From: Rhizomys pruinosus
Lineage: Eukaryota > Chordata > Mammalia > Rodentia > Spalacidae
Assembly: GCA_009823505.1 (NCBI GenBank)
Contig: VZQC01006589.1
Location: forward strand, 3,041,154 to 3,105,153
Direction of reading: 5' to 3'
DNA: 64,000 bases
Shown here: positions 21,228-32,115 of the stretch, piece after piece
Layout: each line of letters starts with the position of its first letter
Position numbering within the stretch: the first letter of the stretch is position 1
Notes under the pieces: model-generated
What the model was told of the DNA's origin: nothing
Databases searched by the model: none
Seen by the model: only the letters and a program-made list of their open reading frames with translations
Made by a program: the position numbers and the translations under genes

Positions 21228-22745
21228 AAAATCAGTAGAGAAATAACAGATCACCACTTGTACAAGAATAAATCTAAAACCCTTCCTCTCACCATGTACA
21301 AAAATCAACTCCAAATGGATCACAGACCTCAATGTGAAACCTGAAAACTGAAAATTATAGAAGAAAACGTTGGTAGTAGCCTACAAGACATAGGCATAGG
21401 AAAAGACTTTCTAAATCAGTATCGCTCAAACAATAAGGTCAACAACTGATAAATGGAATAAATGGGACCTTATTAAACTCAAGAGCTGTACATCAAAAGA
21501 AACAATGAAGTGAAGAGAAAACCCACAGAGTGGGAGGAAATCTTCACCAGTGATACATCTGATAGAGCATTATCATCCAACGTGTATAAACTACTCAAAA
21601 AAACAAAGGAGGAAGAAAACAAATGACCTACTCAAAATATGGAGTAAAGATAGCGGAGAAACATCTTAAAAAGTGTTCAACATCGCTAATAATTAAGGAA
21701 CTGCAAATTAAAACCACCATAAGATTTCATCTTACTCAGGTAAGACTGGCTATTATCCAGAAAACAGAATACCAAATGGTGGAGAGGTTGTGGGGAAAGG
21801 GGAACACTCATCCACTGCTGGTGGGAATGCAAACTCATGCAACCCCTATGGAAAACAGTGTGGAGAATTCTCAAGAAACTGAAAATGAGCCTACCACTTG
21901 ACCCAGTCATACCACTCCTGGATATATACCAACAAGACTCATCTTATCACAGAGATACATGCACATCTATGTTTATTGTAGCTCTCTTCACAATAGCAAA
22001 GAACTGGAAGCAACCCAAGTGTGGATAGAGAAAATATGGTACATCTACACAATGGAATTCTTTGCAGCAGTAAAGAAAGATGACAGTCATGAACTTTGCA
22101 GGTAAATGGATGGAGCTTGAAGCCATTATACTAAGTGAAGTTACACAGTCCCAGAAAAACAGACGAATGGTATCCCTCATTTGTGGATGCTAGCACCAAA
22201 TCCATAGTTGAAAGGCAAGCTGAGAAAAGTTAATGTTATATTTTTTTTATCTGAAGGCAACTATGCTGTTATAATGTGAATTCCTTAGCAGGCTCTAGAA
22301 TTAACTGACCACTTATTTTCAGACTTTGTAATTGTGGTATAAGATATAGAGGGTATATATTCGTATATTAGAGTAATATAAAGTTAAAGGGGAAAATATG
22401 AACTCCTAAACACATTTTGGAATTAGCATACACAGTTTATTTTCAAAGGTCATAATTTTGGTATATATGTGACATATATACATGCATATTTTGGAGCAAT
22501 ACAAATGGGAGGGAACAATAACAACAAAAAGACGATCAAAGAACTGACTGAAACAGTTAACTTGTGCCCAAAGAATAAACCTCTGCAGAGAAAAACTTTA
22601 AAAACACTGAGGAAAAGATGCAAGACATGTATGGCAGAATGCATGAACTGGGGTGGGGAGGGGGGGCATGGAAAAGGGAGTGTGTCTAAATTGGACTGAG
22701 AAATGATGTATGAAACACACAAAACGCCAATGAAATATTTAAAAC
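21228..22745 (+). mobile_element. LINE-1 ORF2 C-terminal part and 3'UTR, degraded
   Basis: Plus-strand translation in two frames gives L1 ORF2 C-terminal signatures: '[20 protein letters not shown]' (about 21660-21720) and 'HRDTCTSMFIVALFTIAKNW' (about 21950-22010). Stops and a frameshift separate them, so it is a pseudogene. A G-rich 3'UTR block ('ggggtggggagggggggcat') and an A-rich end near 22740 complete it. The same protein region is in better shape at 59616-60353. Confidence 0.88.
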
Positions 22746-22796
22746 TTTTTAAAATCTAAAATGAAATGAATCTGTGACTATACAGTCATTATTGTA

Positions 22797-22985
22797 GGCT
22801 GGGATGTATCTCTGTGGGTAGAGTGCTTACCTGGCATGCACCAAAGCCCTGGGTTCTATCTGTAGCACTGCATTAAAACAAGTGTGGGAGACATGAATCT
22901 AGCACTTGGAAGTAGAGTCAGGAGGATTGCAAGTTCAAGGTCAATCTTGGCTACATAGCAAGCTCAAGGTCACCCTGGGACATGT
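22797..22985 (+). repeat. ID-type SINE joined to a B1-like segment
   Basis: 'ctgggatgtatctctgtggg' with 'tgcttacctggcatgcacca' is an ID-like tRNA-derived head. It is followed by B1-like 'tctagcacttggaagtagag' and 'gcaagttcaaggtcaatctt'. Diverged composite. Confidence 0.65.
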
Positions 22986-22997
22986 GGGACCCAGTCC

Positions 22998-23166
22998 TTT
23001 TTTTTCTTTCTTTCTTTTTTTTTTTTCTTTTGGAGATAGGGTCTCCTTGTAGCTCCAGCTGTCCTGGAACTCACTCTGTAGACCAGGCTGGCCTTGAACT
23101 CACAAAGATCCACCTGCCTCTGCCTCCCGAGTGCTAGGATTAAAGGCCTGTGCCACCACACCCTGC
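22998..23166 (-). repeat. B1 SINE
   Basis: A T/C-rich tract, then 'ggagatagggtctccttgta' to 'ggcctgtgccaccacaccct', the reverse complement of a full B1. Confidence 0.93.
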
Positions 23167-23328
23167 TGAGACCCAGTCTTAAAAAAATAACAGCTGCATT
23201 TCAAAGATACATGAATCGTACACGCAGAGGAGAAAAAAAAATGACAGTTAAAAGCACAAGAATAAATTTTATAAGAAAATTCTTGAATAAATGAGAACTA
23301 GAAAAGAATCATTTCCAAATCTGAATGA

Positions 23329-23482
23329 CAATAAATAAATAAATAAATAAATACCCTGTATGGTGGTTCACCCCCTTAATCCCAGCACTAAAGAGGATCT
23401 CTGTGAGATCGAGACCAGCCTGGTCTATATAGTTCCAGGCTGGCTGTGTCTACAGGAAGATTATGTCTCAATAAAAGATAAA
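23329..23482 (+). repeat. (AAAT)n followed by a partial B1 SINE
   Basis: Six AAAT units, then 'ctgtatggtggttcaccccc' to 'ggaagattatgtctcaataa', a shortened B1. Confidence 0.85.
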
Positions 23483-23486
23483 CAAG

Positions 23487-23703
23487 GGGCTGGAGAGATG
23501 GCTCATTGGTTAAGAACACCGACTGCTCTTGCAGTGGACCCGGGTTTGATTCCCAGCACCCACATGGCAGCAAAGAACGGTCTTTAACTCCAGTTCCAGA
23601 GGAATCCGATGCCCTCTTCTGACCTCCGCAGCATTGCACAACACGGGTGCAACCAACCTACATGCAGACAGTACACTCGTACACATAAAAATAATTAAAA
23701 AAG
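23487..23703 (+). repeat. B2 SINE, full length
   Basis: 'ggggctggagagatggctca' to 'tacatgcagacagtacactc' with an A-rich tail. Subfamily without the internal duplication. Confidence 0.95.
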
Positions 23704-24044
23704 AAAAAAATCTGAATGAATAGCCCTAAAATGATAAAAAATAAAAAGCAAGTAGTATTGAAATCAAACAGGAAATCACCCAATAAAATTGGTCTCAACT
23801 CCAATTAATTGATACAAGTGATTGAATTGAAAAAACAAGATTCATCCCAGCATTGGAAAAATAAAACCTATAAAACATTGTGTCTACAACAAATACACTT
23901 CATTGACACATGTGCAGACTAAAAGTAAAAAGACGGCAAGTATATATACCACTGAAAGGCAGGAGTAGCTAGACTCATGAGTAGACTCAAGCCAAAGCTA
24001 GCCAGAAGAGATAAGATCACAACATACTAAAAAAGGGAGTGTGC
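23704..24044 (+). mobile_element. Degraded LINE-1-like sequence
   Basis: A-rich, with phrases such as 'ggcaggagtagctagactca' and 'ctagccagaagagataagat' that recall the L1 ORF2 endonuclease region. No open frame. Confidence 0.4.
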
Positions 24045-24645
24045 TGGATTGCTTCAGTTGACAACTGACACTTGTAGGTAAAGAGAACCTCAGTTGAGTA
24101 ATTGTCTCCATTGGATTGGCTGTAGCCATGTCTGTGAAGCATTTTCTTGATTCTTGAGTGATGTGGGAGGGCACAGCCCACTGTAGGTGATGCCACCCTG
24201 GGCAGGTGGTCCTGGGTTGTATAAGAAAGCAGGCTGAGGGGCTGGAGAGATAGCCTAGCGGTTAAGAGCACCGACTGCTCTTGCAGAGGACCCGGGTTCG
24301 ATCCCCAGCACCCACATGGCGGCTAAGAACCATCTGTAACTCCAATTCCAGGAGAACTCCAATTCCAGGGGAATCCGCCACCCTCTTCTGACCTCCTCGG
24401 CATTGCACGACACGGGTGCACAAACCTACATGTAGACAGTACATTCATACACATACAAAAAAATAAATAAAATTTAAAAAAAAGCAGGCTGAGCACAGGC
24501 CAGAGGAGGGAACCAGTAAGCAGGGTATCTCCATGGTCTGTACTCCAGGTTCCTGAACTTCTGCCCTAGAACTGTGAGCTATAAGGTGAAATAAACCCTT
24601 TCTCCCCAAGTTGGTTTGAAACTAGGATAGGGAACAATCCAACAG
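24045..24645 (+). mobile_element. hAT-type nonautonomous element (URR1-like), split by a B2
   Basis: 'gatgtgggagggcacagccc', 'gggcaggtggtcctgggttg' and 'taagaaagcaggctgag' before the B2; 'gtgagctataaggtgaaata' and 'aaccctttctccccaagttg' after it. The same order appears at 38377-38785 (uninterrupted) and 48240-48770. The family name is from memory. Confidence 0.75.
24239..24480 (+). repeat. B2 SINE inserted in the hAT element, with duplication
   Basis: A full B2 with the extra 'ctccaattccagg' segment, flanked by AAAGCAGGCTGAG (24226-24238 and 24481-24493). That sequence is single-copy in the uninterrupted element at 38563-38575. Confidence 0.95.
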
Positions 24646-25560
24646 AAAGATAAAAGGTTTGAAAACATCAAGTAATGTTGCTCCCACTTTCATTAAAACA
24701 AACACTACTAGACACAAAGGGACGGATAGACCCAGATGCCTCATTAGATCATGCAGAGAACACCTCCACAAAGAAACCCAGAGGTAAACTACCAGAGATC
24801 TAATCGACTTAACACTGTATCTATTGAATATTTCTTTCAACAGCTGTATAATACACATTCTCAAAACCTCAAAAAACTTTCTCAAAAAATAGATCACATT
24901 TTGGCTAAAAAATAAGTCTTAATACAAAAGGATCAGTGTAATTTCTTGCAATGTCTATTAGATCTAAGAGAATGAAACTGGAAACCAGTAGCAAGAAAAA
25001 CTATGGAAACTACAAACAGAGATCACACAAGGTTCTTCAAAATCAGTGGCTCACTGAAAAAATTCCTAGAATCAAATGAAATGAAAACAATGCGTGAGAG
25101 CTTTTGGGATACAGCAAAAATAGCTATGGAAGGGAAGTTCAGAGCTGTAAGTGCTTACCTTCTAAAACTAGCCAGCCAGCCGTGCTGGCACACACCCATA
25201 ATCCCAGCACTCAGGAAGCAGAGGCAGGAGAATCACTGCAAGTTCAAGGCCAGCCTGGTACACATAATTCCAGGCCACCCAGGGTTACACAGCAAGACTC
25301 GAACAGAAAAAATTTTCAGAGAAAAGTCGAATAATGTGATCATGGCATCTCAGTCCTTGAAAACCAAAAGTCAGGTAAACCCAGGTTAGCAGATGGAAAG
25401 GAATACAGAAGATCAACGAAGAAATGAATGAAATGGAGACAAAGGAACAATCCGAAGAATCAATGAGATGAACAAGATTGACAAAGCCACAAGAGAGAGC
25501 AGACACAAACTAATAAAACCAGAGATGAAATGGAGGCCCTTTACACCAGAGCCCAGTAAA
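24646..25560 (+). mobile_element. Degraded LINE-1-like sequence with an inserted B1
   Basis: Phrases 'aatcaaatgaaatgaaaaca', 'gggatacagcaaaaatagct' and 'gaaatgaatgaaatggagac' follow the order of the L1 ORF2 segment between the endonuclease and RT domains. It is riddled with stops. A plus-strand B1 interrupts it at 25178-25305. Confidence 0.5.
25178..25305 (+). repeat. B1 SINE
   Basis: 'gccgtgctggcacacaccca' to 'ggttacacagcaagactcga', with canonical 'cagcactcaggaagcagagg'. Diverged. Confidence 0.85.
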
Positions 25561-25587
25561 ACCTGGGGGATAACTAGGAATACTTGG

Positions 25588-25742
25588 AAATCTTATTTAT
25601 TTATTTTATTTATTTATTGGTCTTTTTGAGACAGGGTCTCCCTGTAGACCCAGCTGGCCTCTGGCCTTGAACTCATAGAGATCCGCCTGCCTCTGCCTCC
25701 TGAGTGCTGAGATTAAAGGCATGTGCTGCCACACCGGGCGGA
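25588..25742 (-). repeat. B1 SINE with (TTTA)n tail
   Basis: A TTTA-rich tract, 'gagacagggtctccctgtag', and 'aaggcatgtgctgccacacc' at the right: reverse complement of B1. Confidence 0.92.
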
Positions 25743-26420
25743 AATCTTATATTCTAAATAACTAAAATCTCTCTAGAAAAATTTACATATTCCTAACTAC
25801 CAAAATTATGCCAAGAGCATATAAAGCAACATGTATAACTAGCAAGGGGACTGAAGCAGGAGCAAAGTTTCCCAAGAAAGAAGGTGCAGGTCACGAGTCA
25901 TATCTGATTCTGTCACACAAGTAGAAAGGAATGTCTGTGTTCCTCCAAACGCCCCATGAGATAGAAAAGGAAGGAACACTAAGCTGGTTTATTTCCCTTC
26001 TCTCCAGCAGACTCCTTTCAAGCATCTCTGTATCTTTGGTGACCAGCCCAACCCTTGGTCAGTAAATATCAAAGAAACCAGTGAATAAAGTTGATCGATT
26101 ATAACAAGGAGCAACCAAGAGTGGCAGCATCTCTGTTCTTTCCTCCTACTGAAGTGGGTGTTAGGTCCAAAATGAAGTTTGGCTAGATGGAATTTTCACA
26201 GGCTGGGTGGGTCTGCTTGCCTGAATTTCCATCACATCCATACAGAGGAATTTGTACATTTTAAATAAAATGCTGTTTAATATAGTTTGAGACTATCCTG
26301 CCTCCTTGGAGATGTTGCCAGAAGGTGGGGACCCCGGGCCATCAGCACCCTCCTCCTCTGCCCTCTACCAGTCCCCGCTCCACAGTCAAAGATGAATCCA
26401 GCCCCAACCTTGAAAGCACT
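25743..26420. other. Intergenic sequence, nothing recognised
   Basis: Apparently unique DNA with no convincing frame, repeat or RNA gene. Confidence 0.6.
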
Positions 26421-26436
26421 AAGAAGAGAAGTTCAG

Positions 26437-26676
26437 GGGCTGGAGAGATAGCCTAGCGGTTAAGAGCACTGACTGCTCTTGCAGAGGACCTGGGTTCGAT
26501 CCCTAGCACCCACATGGTGGCTAAGAACCGTCTGTAACTCCAGTTCCAGGAGAACTCCAGTTCCAGGGGAATCCAAGACCCTCTTCTGACCGCCGAGGCA
26601 TTGCACAACATGGGTGCACAAACCTACATGCAGACAGTACATTCATACACAAAAATAAATAAAATAAAAAAGCAAA
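26437..26676 (+). repeat. B2 SINE with 16-bp target-site duplication
   Basis: A full B2 with the extra 'ctccagttccagg' segment and an A-rich tail, flanked by AAGAAGAGAAGTTCAG at 26421-26436 and 26677-26692. Confidence 0.95.
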
Positions 26677-26804
26677 AAGAAGAGAAGTTCAGAGGCTGGT
26701 CCTCTGTCCAGTAGCTGGGATGTAAGTATGTGCACTGAAAGGTTTGCACAGGACGCTCATATCGGCTCTGTATGGTGAGGCCCATTCTCGCTCCAGAGCC
26801 CCAG

Positions 26805-26998
26805 GACATAGGGTTTATTCTGTTTTGGTTTTTTCTCAGAACTACAGATGAACACACATGCCAAGCACACTCTACCACTGAGCTGTACCATAGCTGCCGC
26901 TCCCCATCCTTTTTAATTAATTTTGGCATATTGTCTCACTAAATTGCCAAAGTTGGCCTTTAACTTGCCCCTGCCTCAGCCTCCCAAGTAGAATGTAC
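26805..26998 (-). repeat. ID/B1-like composite, diverged
   Basis: In reverse orientation, 'ccaagcacactctaccactg' is an ID-like head, and 'tgcctcagcctcccaagtag' a B1/7SL-like segment. Confidence 0.5.
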
Positions 26999-28015
26999 CC
27001 CAGGACACAGTGAAGGGAGGTGGAGAATGAATGGACTGAGAAGCAAAGACGGAATGGGAGTTCTACAGAGTCACAGGAATGGTTTATAGAGATACAGGCT
27101 GAGAACGTCCCAGTGGAAAAGACAAGATCAAGGAGAGGTGATGCCAAGGTCAAGGCATAGATGGTGAGATCACCAACAAAAGCCAAAGAGCCTGGAGGCC
27201 CTTGCAGAGCTGGTGAAGGAGAGAGAATCAGGAAGCAGACAGCAGAGGCCCTCGGAGGATGGCACACCATTGACCGCTTCCTGCTCACATATTGGGGGAC
27301 CCTGACACATGTCACATGTGCAATCTTCTGTACCAGCTCAGCGGTCTGAGGCACTCAAGTATGGTACAGCCCATCTGCACACTGAGGGGCAAGAGGTCAG
27401 CCTCTCTGTTCATACAGAAGTAGGGAATTTTGACTCAGGCATGCAGACCTGCCCCCTCCACCTCCTCCTGCTGCTCCTCCTCTTCCTCTTGCTTCCTTTC
27501 CCCTCTCCCTTTTTCTCCTCTCTCTTCCTGGTTCACCCTCCCCATTTCTCTCCCTTAAGCAGAATGTTTTCCCTGTTGCAAGGCATTACTGTTGCAGTTG
27601 CCTTGGTTCACCCACAGAGGGCACTGCTCTCTTTTAAGAGGGATAGAGGAAGGGCACATTTAACATCCTGCCAGGCTCAGCACAGGAACTTTTCACACTT
27701 GGCCTGTGTAAGTCTTCCTGAGGATGCAGGTGTCACCTTTTATGATCTGAATTCCCCTTTAGTCATGTTTAATAGTTGTTGTAAAGAGTTTAAACGGGAT
27801 TTTATTGAATAATAGCAAGGATGGACGTTTCAACAAAATACTCAAGGGTCAGAAAACATCAGAGGTCTTCTGGTTTTCAGATAACAGCCTGTTGGATTCT
27901 TTGTTTACGAACAATAAGGTGTGCTAGAATTTCTCAATTGTGGACAGAGTATTGAGAAGGGAGGTTATACTCAACCATGTCAAGAGTGAGAAAGAGTTAT
28001 TGCTTTGAAAACAAC
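26999..28015. other. Intergenic sequence, nothing recognised
   Basis: Unique-looking DNA with a pyrimidine-rich stretch at 27450-27550. The frames at 26917-27354 (minus) and 27309-27812 (plus) overlap, start at arbitrary codons and show no known domain; I do not call them. Confidence 0.6.
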
Positions 28016-28017
28016 TA

Positions 28018-28165
28018 ATGCCGGGCGTGGAGGCACACACCTTTAATCCCAGAACTTGGGAGGCAGAGGCAGGTGTATCTCTGTGAGTTCAAGGCCAACC
28101 TGGTCTACATAGTGAGCTCCAAGCCAGCTGGGGCTACAGGGAGACCCTGTCTCAAAAAGACAAAG
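28018..28165 (+). repeat. B1 SINE
   Basis: 'gccgggcgtggaggcacaca' to 'agaccctgtctcaaaaagac', a full-length copy. Confidence 0.95.
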
Positions 28166-29055
28166 GCAAGGAACCTGGATCTTCAGAGAGGCCTAGAAGT
28201 GTGTCAAAAGCTAGCTGGCCCCGAATGGGGAGGGCAGGAGTTGAACCCTGGCTCCTCCAGGAACTAATATGCTTTATCTCTGTGCTGCATGGTCTACCTT
28301 CAACAGACCAGTGTGGGCTTGTTGCCATGGCAGCCTAGTAGGGCTCTGAGGGCGTAAGTTGAGAGTGTTCTGCTTCTTTCGTCCTAGGCTGGGACCCCAC
28401 ACTCCATCATTTTGACTGCATTCTGTTTAACAGAGCAACACAGTGTAAGGCTAGCCCAGACTCAAAGGCTGGGGAATCATATGCCCATTCTTTCATATCA
28501 AGGAATATAGGTATAGGAAGAAAAAAAAAAAACTGGCCATTTTGACAAACACTGGCCACACTGAACCTATGTGCAGACTGCCCCTCCCCCCAAATTGTGA
28601 GCCAAGGAAGGGAGGGATTGTTCTATGCCTATGTCACCATGTTGTCTGGTTTGTGTTGGTCCCGGACTGCTGCTCTGGTTTGCAGTAGCGGGAGAGTCCG
28701 TGTTCCAGACTGCTCCGTCTGAGCTATGCGGTCACTCTTCAGATAGGCTTCCCGGAAGCTGTCAGAAGTGTGGTTTTGCTTAAGGGCTTCCTGATTCTGC
28801 TGGTCAGCTGCCCCAGCTGCAGCTCACTGGCAAGACTTCAGCCATTCATATCTAATCCTACGGGCTGATTAATGGAGGTGGTTTGGCTTTTGTGATCCTT
28901 CAGTGGCAGCCCGCCTCCCTGGCCGCAGGGGTAGAAGTCACTCACAGTTCTGTGGCCATTTATGGACAGAGTCAGAGCCCTGCTTGTTCACTCAGAGACA
29001 CAGTGTGTCTGGAGGCGGGAGTCTTGTCCTGCTCTAACTTCTGCTAACCTCCTCC
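28166..29055. other. Intergenic sequence, nothing recognised
   Basis: Unique-looking DNA, no gene or clear repeat. Confidence 0.6.
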
Positions 29056-29063
29056 CTTCATGT

Positions 29064-29310
29064 TCATTTGTGTGTATGCATGCAAGGGTGCATGTATGTG
29101 CATGTGTGCATGTGTGTGGGGGCCAGAGATCAACCTTGGGTTTCTTCATCAGTTCCTGTCTACCTTGTCTTTTGAGAAAGGATTTCTCCCTGGCCTGGGT
29201 CTTGCTGACTCGTCTGGGCTGGCTGGCCAGCAAGCCACAGGGATTTGGCTATATTTGCTTCCCTATGTTGGGATTAAAAGTCACGTGGTCAGGCCTGGCT
29301 TTTTTTTTTT
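29064..29310 (-). repeat. B4-type SINE with TG-rich leader
   Basis: 'ggccagagatcaaccttggg', 'gctggctggccagcaagcca' and 'tgggattaaaagtcacgtgg' are the reverse complement of the rodent B4 layout. A related minus-strand copy is at 40852-41085. Confidence 0.75.
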
Positions 29311-29515
29311 TTTTAAGTAATCTTTTACTTACTACTTTTATGTGTACGAGTGTATTGCTTGCGTGTATATAAGTGCACCTATGTTATGCAATGCCCATGG
29401 AGGTCAGAAGAGGTTGTCAGGTCCCCTGGAACTGGAGTTATGGACAGTTGTCAGCCGCCACGTGGGTGCTGAGAACTGAACCCAGGTCCTCTGCAAGAGC
29501 CATGTCTCCAGCACC
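29311..29515 (-). repeat. B2/B3-type SINE, diverged
   Basis: 'tgtacgagtgtattgcttgc', 'gaggtcagaagaggttgtca', 'ccaggtcctctgcaagagcc' and 'atgtctccagcaccc' in reverse orientation. Confidence 0.85.
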
Positions 29516-29895
29516 CCTCCTCCATTTTTTTTTTCACTACCACAGCAAGCCCTTTACTGACTCCGCTCATCTTTATAAACTACATAAGACTTTCTCACCA
29601 GCCGCCATATTTCCCCTTCTCTTCCAGATCATTGGCATCAGCCATGGCGCTTGTAAAACACCACCGGCCATCCCTTCACTCGACTCCTCTGTAGAGAGTG
29701 GAAACTCCATTTCTCCACTCTGCTTCAGAGATGGACCCTAAACATGTGACTATATTCGCTCTCTCCACTCAATGGGCTGTCATCCTCTGCAGACCTCTCT
29801 GGATAGCAACTCTCCTCCCCTTCACCCCAATCTGAAAGGATTCCTGGGAAGACCAATGCCAAGGCCAGTGGGCATTCTCTGCCAGGGGCCATTTT
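29516..29895. other. Intergenic sequence, nothing recognised
   Basis: Unique-looking DNA with no supported gene. Confidence 0.55.
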
Positions 29896-29896
29896 C

Positions 29897-30052
29897 TTTT
29901 TTTTCTTTTGGTCTTTTTGAGACAGGGTCTCCCTTTAGTCCCAGCTGTCCTGGAGCTCACTATGTAGACCACGCAGGCCTTGAACTCAGAGATCCACCTG
30001 CCTCTGCCTCCCAAGTGCTGGGATTAAAGGCTTGCGCCACCACGAGGAGCCA
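29897..30052 (-). repeat. B1 SINE
   Basis: 'ctttttgagacagggtctcc' to 'aaaggcttgcgccaccacga'. It appears to be inserted in a duplicated 'gccattttctttt' (left at 29888, right at 30050), which would be its target-site duplication. Confidence 0.92.
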
Positions 30053-30067
30053 TTTTCTTTTGAAGAG

Positions 30068-30490
30068 ACCTCCCCTTACTTGGTGTGATGGCTCACCATC
30101 AACTTGATTAGATTTGGAATCGGCTAGGAGACACACTTCTAGATCTGTCTGTGAGGTTTAACTGAGGTGGGAAGACCCACTCTGAACATGGACCTTACCA
30201 GGATGAATAAGAAGGGAAAAGGAGCCTGGCGTGGTAGCTTATGCCTTTAATCCCAGCGCTGGGAAGGCAGAGGTAGGCAGATCTCTGTGAGTTCAAGGCC
30301 AGCCTGGTCTACATAGTGAGTTCCAGCCAGCTGGGGCTACAGGAAAGAAGCCAGCTGGGCACCAGCCTTCATCTCTCTGCTTCCTGACTGCAGATCCAAT
30401 GTAACCAGCTGCCTCAAACTCCTCCCGCCATCCCTTCCCACCATGACAGATTCTCAGTGAGCCAAAATGAACCCTTCCTTCCTTCCTTAA
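30068..30490 (+). mobile_element. hAT-like nonautonomous element, split by a partial B1
   Basis: 'ggtgtgatggctcaccatca', 'cttgattagatttggaatcg' and 'ctgaggtgggaagacccact' form the left part; 'tgagccaaaatgaacccttc' and 'cttaagctgc' the right part, as in other rodent hAT elements here. A plus-strand B1 (30222-30344) lies between. Confidence 0.6.
30222..30344 (+). repeat. B1 SINE, partial
   Basis: 'gagcctggcgtggtagctta' to 'ccagctggggctacaggaaa'; the 3' end is missing. Confidence 0.88.
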
Positions 30491-30660
30491 GCTGCCTTTT
30501 TTTTTTTTTTTTTTGGTCTTTTTGAGACAGGGTCTCCCTGTAGCCCCAGCTGTCCTGGAACTCACTCTGTAGACCAGGCTGGCCTTGAACTCACAGAGAT
30601 CCGCCTGCCTCTGCCTCCCAAGTGCTAGGATTAAAGGTGTGCACCACCACGCCCGGCCTC
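30491..30660 (-). repeat. B1 SINE, near-consensus
   Basis: A poly(T) tract, 'ggtctttttgagacagggtc' to 'ggtgtgcaccaccacgcccg'. Flanking 'cttaagctgc' repeats on both sides (about 30487 and 30659), a probable target-site duplication. Confidence 0.95.
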
Positions 30661-31235
30661 TTAAGCTGCTTTTGTCAGATGTTTGGAACACAGTGGTGAG
30701 GAAACTACCAGCCTTGGCCTCTAGGATGCTCAGCTCCTGCCTTTTCCTCCTTCCTGCTGAATGGCTCCTGTTCATTTCTTTGATCTCTGAACCCTCAGGG
30801 TCCCCAGGTTCATGCCTTCTGTCTTCACACATGCTCTCATACTGTCTGTGGCTTTAAGCACCATCTGTACGCCTGTGACTTTCATTGTTATGTATCTAAC
30901 CTGACATCATCGCTGGTCCCCAGACTCATGAAACTTCTCCACTTGGATAGAGGCCTCACCATCTCGAATGCAGCATGCCCAGGCTGAGTCCCTCTGTCAA
31001 CCCTCCTGTTTATCAGTCAACAGCAAAGTCATCCTAGTGTGCCTGAAGCCTTCCTTCCATAAACATTACCAAGTCACATAGCTCTGCCTTAAGCTCTATA
31101 TTTTATCTTAACCAAAGGCCTGGGAAGTTATACTTTTAGTTCTGGAATATATTTTTTTGTTTTCTGTTTAACGTTATCTTTGAATATATAAAACACATGG
31201 TCCAAAGCCAAAACATCATTAAAAGGTATTTGTTT
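30661..31235. other. Intergenic sequence, nothing recognised
   Basis: Unique-looking DNA, no gene. Confidence 0.55.
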
Positions 31236-31239
31236 TGTT

Positions 31240-31605
31240 TTATTTTATAACAGGATCTCACTATGTAGCCCTGGTCACCCTTAAAAATTCATAATCTGGG
31301 CTGGAGAGATGGCCTAGTGGTTAAGAGCGCTGACTGCTCTTGCAGAGGACCCGGGTTCGATCCCGAGCACCCACATGGCAGCTGAGAACCGTCTTTAACT
31401 CCAATTCCAGGGGAATCCGATGCCCTCTTCTGACCTCCGAGGCATTGCACGACATAGGTGCACAGGCCTACATGCAGACAGTACATTCATACACATAATA
31501 AAAAAAAATTTTAATTAAAAAAATTCATAATCTACCTGCCTCTCAGCCTCCTGAATGGTGGGATTATAGTCATGTTCAACCATGCCCAACACAAACAGGA
31601 TTTTC
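31240..31605 (-). repeat. B1-like SINE split by a B2
   Basis: 'ggatctcactatgtagccct' (31253-31272) and 'ctacctgcctctcagcctcc' (31533 on) are the two halves of a diverged reverse-oriented B1. The B2 at 31298-31518 lies between. Confidence 0.75.
31298..31518 (+). repeat. B2 SINE with target-site duplication
   Basis: A full B2 without the internal duplication, flanked by AAAAATTCATAATCT at 31283-31297 and 31519-31533. Confidence 0.95.
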
Positions 31606-31699
31606 TGAAATTTTACCTTTTTCCTTATACATATCCTCACTTTTCAGCTTTTCTTTTTACCAAAAATAGACATACATATTCATAGTTCTTTCTTTTTTC

Positions 31700-31843
31700 T
31701 TTCTTATTTTTCCCCTGAGACAGGCTCTCCCTGTAGCCCCAGCTAGTGTGGATTGTGCTATGTAGACCAGGCTGGCCTTGTCACTGAGCTCTGGCAGCCG
31801 CTGCCTCCTGAGTGCTGAGTTTAAAGGTAGGCACACCACGTGC
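31700..31843 (-). repeat. B1 SINE, diverged
   Basis: 'gagacaggctctccctgtag' to 'aaaggtaggcacaccacgtg' in reverse orientation, with a small deletion in the middle. Confidence 0.88.
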
Positions 31844-31849
31844 TTTTCT

Positions 31850-32115
31850 CCATTTCGAGTTTCTCACTTAGCAGTTTATTCTGATCATTCCTGTTCACAG
31901 ATCTCGCCATTCGTTTCACAGTTGGCATCAGTAGTGCGCTGTATGGACATACCATAGTTTATTCAGTCCATCAGAGTAACATTTGATGAATACTTGAGTT
32001 GTTTCCAGTCTCTTGTTGATACAAACAAGGTATGATGAATGTCCTTATACAAATGCTGTTTTGTACTTTGAGTATTTTGGGTAGTTTCCATGACAGTTTC
32101 CTCTCCCATAAAGAC
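31850..32115 (-). mobile_element. Old LINE-1 3'-end-like fragment
   Basis: 'gaatacttgagttgtttcca' followed by a 'gtatgatgaatgtccttata' phrase resembles old mammalian LINE-1 ORF2 C-terminal/3' ends in reverse orientation. A shorter relative is at 53440-53570. Confidence 0.45.

Noticed and set aside
27309..27812. 167-codon plus-strand frame
   Set aside because: Contains a leucine-rich run from a CTC/CTT-rich stretch and no known domain; overlaps other unsupported frames.
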